Source: Sipunculus nudus
Taxonomy: Eukaryota; Annelida; Sipuncula; Golfingiida; Sipunculidae
NCBI GenBank assembly: GCA_026874595.1
Contig: CM049313.1
Coordinates: forward strand, 46,568,159-46,632,158
DNA: 64,000 nucleotides
Direction of reading: 5' to 3'
Translations under genes and position numbers: made by a program
The notes under the pieces: model-generated
What the model was told of the DNA's origin: nothing
The model's database searches: none
The model's input: only the letters and a program-made list of their open reading frames with translations
Shown here: positions 61,386 through 64,000 of the stretch, piece after piece
Numbering within the stretch: the first letter of the stretch is position 1
Layout: the number at the start of each line of letters is the position of its first letter

Positions 61386-61769
61386 AAAAATGTAACAACT
61401 CTGCAAAACGCTTAAAAATGTTTAACACATACAAAACTAAATTTAAGGACATAAAACAGTAAGAGGGCCCTGTAATTAGAATTTTGGAATAACTGTAACG
61501 GTTATAACATCATGTAAATATGTAAAATATTATTGTAAATATTAATTATTTAAATTAATTCAAATTCGAGCAAACGTCTCTTGTCTATACCCTTTATATA
61601 TTCTCTATATATTTCTCTTTCTTTTTCCTATAGAGCAGTAAGTTCACCTTCTATCCACCTATATATATCTTTATATGAATCAATCATGCACTCTTCGGTA
61701 TGACGCGCCTCCTGGCCAGCTTTCAAAATGCTTACCATACTTCGCCCAATTTCCTTAATAAGTTACTTT

Positions 61770-61905
61770 GTAAAACATATATATATATTATATTATATAT
61801 ATATATATATGTTGGAACATTTATGTAATATAATATATATATATGTATTATGTATATTATATAATATATTATATATATATTATATTATATATATATATAT
61901 ATTAA
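61770..61905. repeat. AT-only cluster with TTATAT palindromes
   Basis: Short TA tracts joined by ATTATA/TATAAT phase changes; strongly self-complementary. Confidence 0.85.
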
Positions 61906-62037
61906 CGAAATACATAGCTATATGTACACATATATGACTTTTATACTCCGCTCATATTAAAAAAATGCATTTATAGAGTATAAAGTATATCCACTTAATC
62001 CATATAAATAAGGAATTTTAAATGAAGGTAAATACAT

Positions 62038-62080
62038 TTTATATATATATATATATATGTGTGTATGCGTGTGTGTGCAT
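62038..62080. repeat. (TA)n(TG)n microsatellite
   Basis: TA then TG tracts. Confidence 0.85.
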
Positions 62081-62269
62081 CGAAAATATCGAAAATGATA
62101 ATGTGCATGAGTATATATACGAATTTTGAAAGGACATCATGCGAAATAACTATATAATTACAAATACAATGACAAAATATATATCGCATTATCTAGACAA
62201 CTGAAGAGAAATTACACACACGCGCGCACACAAACATTACAGCAACACCTATATACATGTACATGTATT

Positions 62270-62620
62270 CATCAAATCCTCGTGTTATATATCTTGCCTT
62301 TGCAGACGGTCGGTCTGTGTCCCTGCAGGGATCAGCCCGAGAAATGTTTACCGATGCCTAGACCGTAAAATCGATGCGAGTTTGTCCGTAATGGGCTCAC
62401 TAATTACTGTCAGTAATTGAAGAAAACAAGGAGCGACACAAGAGAGGGACCACCTATAGTCGTGTGCTTGTTGGCCCCGCTTTCTAAACGTGTGTCAAAT
62501 ATTGGCCAAATGGGGCCTTCAACTCAATTTGCCGGTGCTGCATTCAGCAATGATGGGCTGAAAAACTGCATGTTCCCTCTGAAAGAGTCGGCTGTCGCTT
62601 AATATTAGAAAAGTGTTTAC
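62270..62620. promoter_or_regulatory. Candidate regulatory island
   Basis: GC-richer, repeat-free block with CTCACTAATTACTGTCAGTA and AATATTGGCCAAATGGGGCC. A 61-residue frame inside shows no family resemblance. Confidence 0.27.
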
Positions 62621-64000
62621 AAAGTGCTCCAAAAGTTTCACCAGAAACCGTGCATGTGATATTTTATACGTCATTGTTGAAAACTATTTGAAGCTTTTTT
62701 GATTATAAGAAAATTCTTCTAATAACCAAAACATCCGTTAAAAAAAGGGTCGTCTGCCTACGTGTAATAGATTTAGTGGATTGCAACAGAGAGCCTCGGA
62801 TTATTCGATGCCATGGGATCGAGAGTGGCTCATTCCTCTGTTTGATACATTACTATTACTCAATTTACCTCAAGATAATTTGTTTGCATATTTTTCACTG
62901 AAACCTAATTCCACGTTACTTTGTTTGAACCAAAAGTAAGGCTAGCTCTCTGGGTGATAAAAATATTTGTTCTTAAACTGAGTTTCAAGGGCTAAAATAA
63001 GCTGCATGCATGTTGGTTTGGAAAGACGCATTTAGACACAGACTAATTTCACAATCAGGCCTGGGGCCAATCACATTTTTAACTGGATCCAGTTAAATTC
63101 TAGTTATTTATTCTTTTATAACTTCAGTTTTAATTAATTTTATTGTGTTGGGAAAATATCAATTCCAATAAAAATCATTCCGTTTTATAAATTCAAAAAG
63201 AGTGAAAAATGGTGCCACCTGACATCGGGAAAATTATCTAAAGACGAAATACATGCATAACATATTTTATTACATGCAATATTTTATTTGTTACATCATA
63301 CTAAACCGTGCACTTAGCTGGAAGACAAGAACAACTTCTATACTCAGCAATTCTTAAGGTTAAAGTATTGTCTATAAAATCGTAAAATGTCCATTTTTTC
63401 AACTACTATAGGTGACTGTTATACAAACTCATCTTAATGTTCACTAGTATACAGCTCAATCCATCTGAGTATGAAACTGTATGGCATCCTTCTTCAGTTC
63501 AATTCATTTTTATTAAATTACATTAAATTCCATGCAATTAATACAATATGTTTGTTCAATGTCTTTCATTTCCAATTCAATGCAGAATTGACCACATATT
63601 TAGGTCTGCTAATAATATTGACTCAAACAAAAAATTTATAAACACGAAAGTGCTCATTGATCTTTAATACAATGTGTAGCAAAACCAACATCGCATCTTT
63701 ATAATTGATATTTACTTTATTCGAACTATAAGAGATAAATATAAGAAAGTTATAAAGTAATTAAATAATTTCTTCAATCAGGTAGTTCTTCTTCAAGTTA
63801 GAATATATACCTATACATATAAATATGCAAGTACAATGGTATAGTTATTATCTGAAGTTCTATTCTATGTCTCATAATGATTTTTTTCTATCAATAATTA
63901 TAAGTTTTGCATTTTCATATACCTAATTATTAGCATCATAAACATTTTGCTTTATTCTGAAAAGTGCATGTATATATGTGGAAATGTACGGTTGTTACTC
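62621..64000. other. AT-rich DNA, nothing recognised
   Basis: One ATGGTGCCACC half-palindrome at 63209-63219 echoes the GGTGGCGCCACC motif; otherwise unassigned. Confidence 0.4.

Overview
The window is animal nuclear DNA. It is AT-rich and has very long (TA)n, (CT)n and (GT)n microsatellites, several families of dispersed and tandem repeats, and decayed transposons. It contains one confident protein-coding gene, an intronless FoxQ2-type forkhead transcription factor at 41106-42539 on the + strand. The gene sequence and the repeat style (arrays of AGGTCA half-sites, elements opening with AGCTCAGCTGAGC-like sequence and GTCCGTCCGTC runs) point to a lophotrochozoan, most likely a mollusc. This placement is inference; no species can be named from the sequence.

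Layout. About 0.7-6.2 kb is a repeat complex: degenerate units of roughly 370-390 bp, then a 288-bp tandem array rich in AGGTCAAAGGTCA. About 7.4-12.3 kb holds microsatellites, a minus-strand non-LTR retrotransposon remnant (10290-11084) and a perfect 38-bp inverted repeat (11669-11750). A dead mariner-like element of the DD37D (maT) type lies at about 17071-18443. More copies of the first repeat family occur at 20.6-25.2 kb, followed by a broken plus-strand non-LTR retrotransposon (about 25.48-27.88 kb). A tRNA-derived SINE fragment is at 29.9 kb. Another composite repeat, with a 277-bp duplication, is at 34.7-36.2 kb.

The stretch from about 36.4 kb to the foxQ2 start, and several islands from 46 to 62 kb, are compositionally richer and free of simple repeats. 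They look like candidate regulatory islands in a gene desert, some with clustered homeodomain (TAATC) or paired Sox-like (ACAAT/ATTGT) words. No cross-species comparison was possible here, so conservation is not shown.

The most unusual structure is a pair of about 2-kb elements in opposite orientation (49701-51791 and 58893-60836). Each ends in inverted repeats of about 240 bp (one end internally deleted) that contain up to three hairpins built on GCCCATCTGCNGATGGGC. The two copies also share interior blocks. I do not recognise the family; it is the best candidate here for something undescribed.
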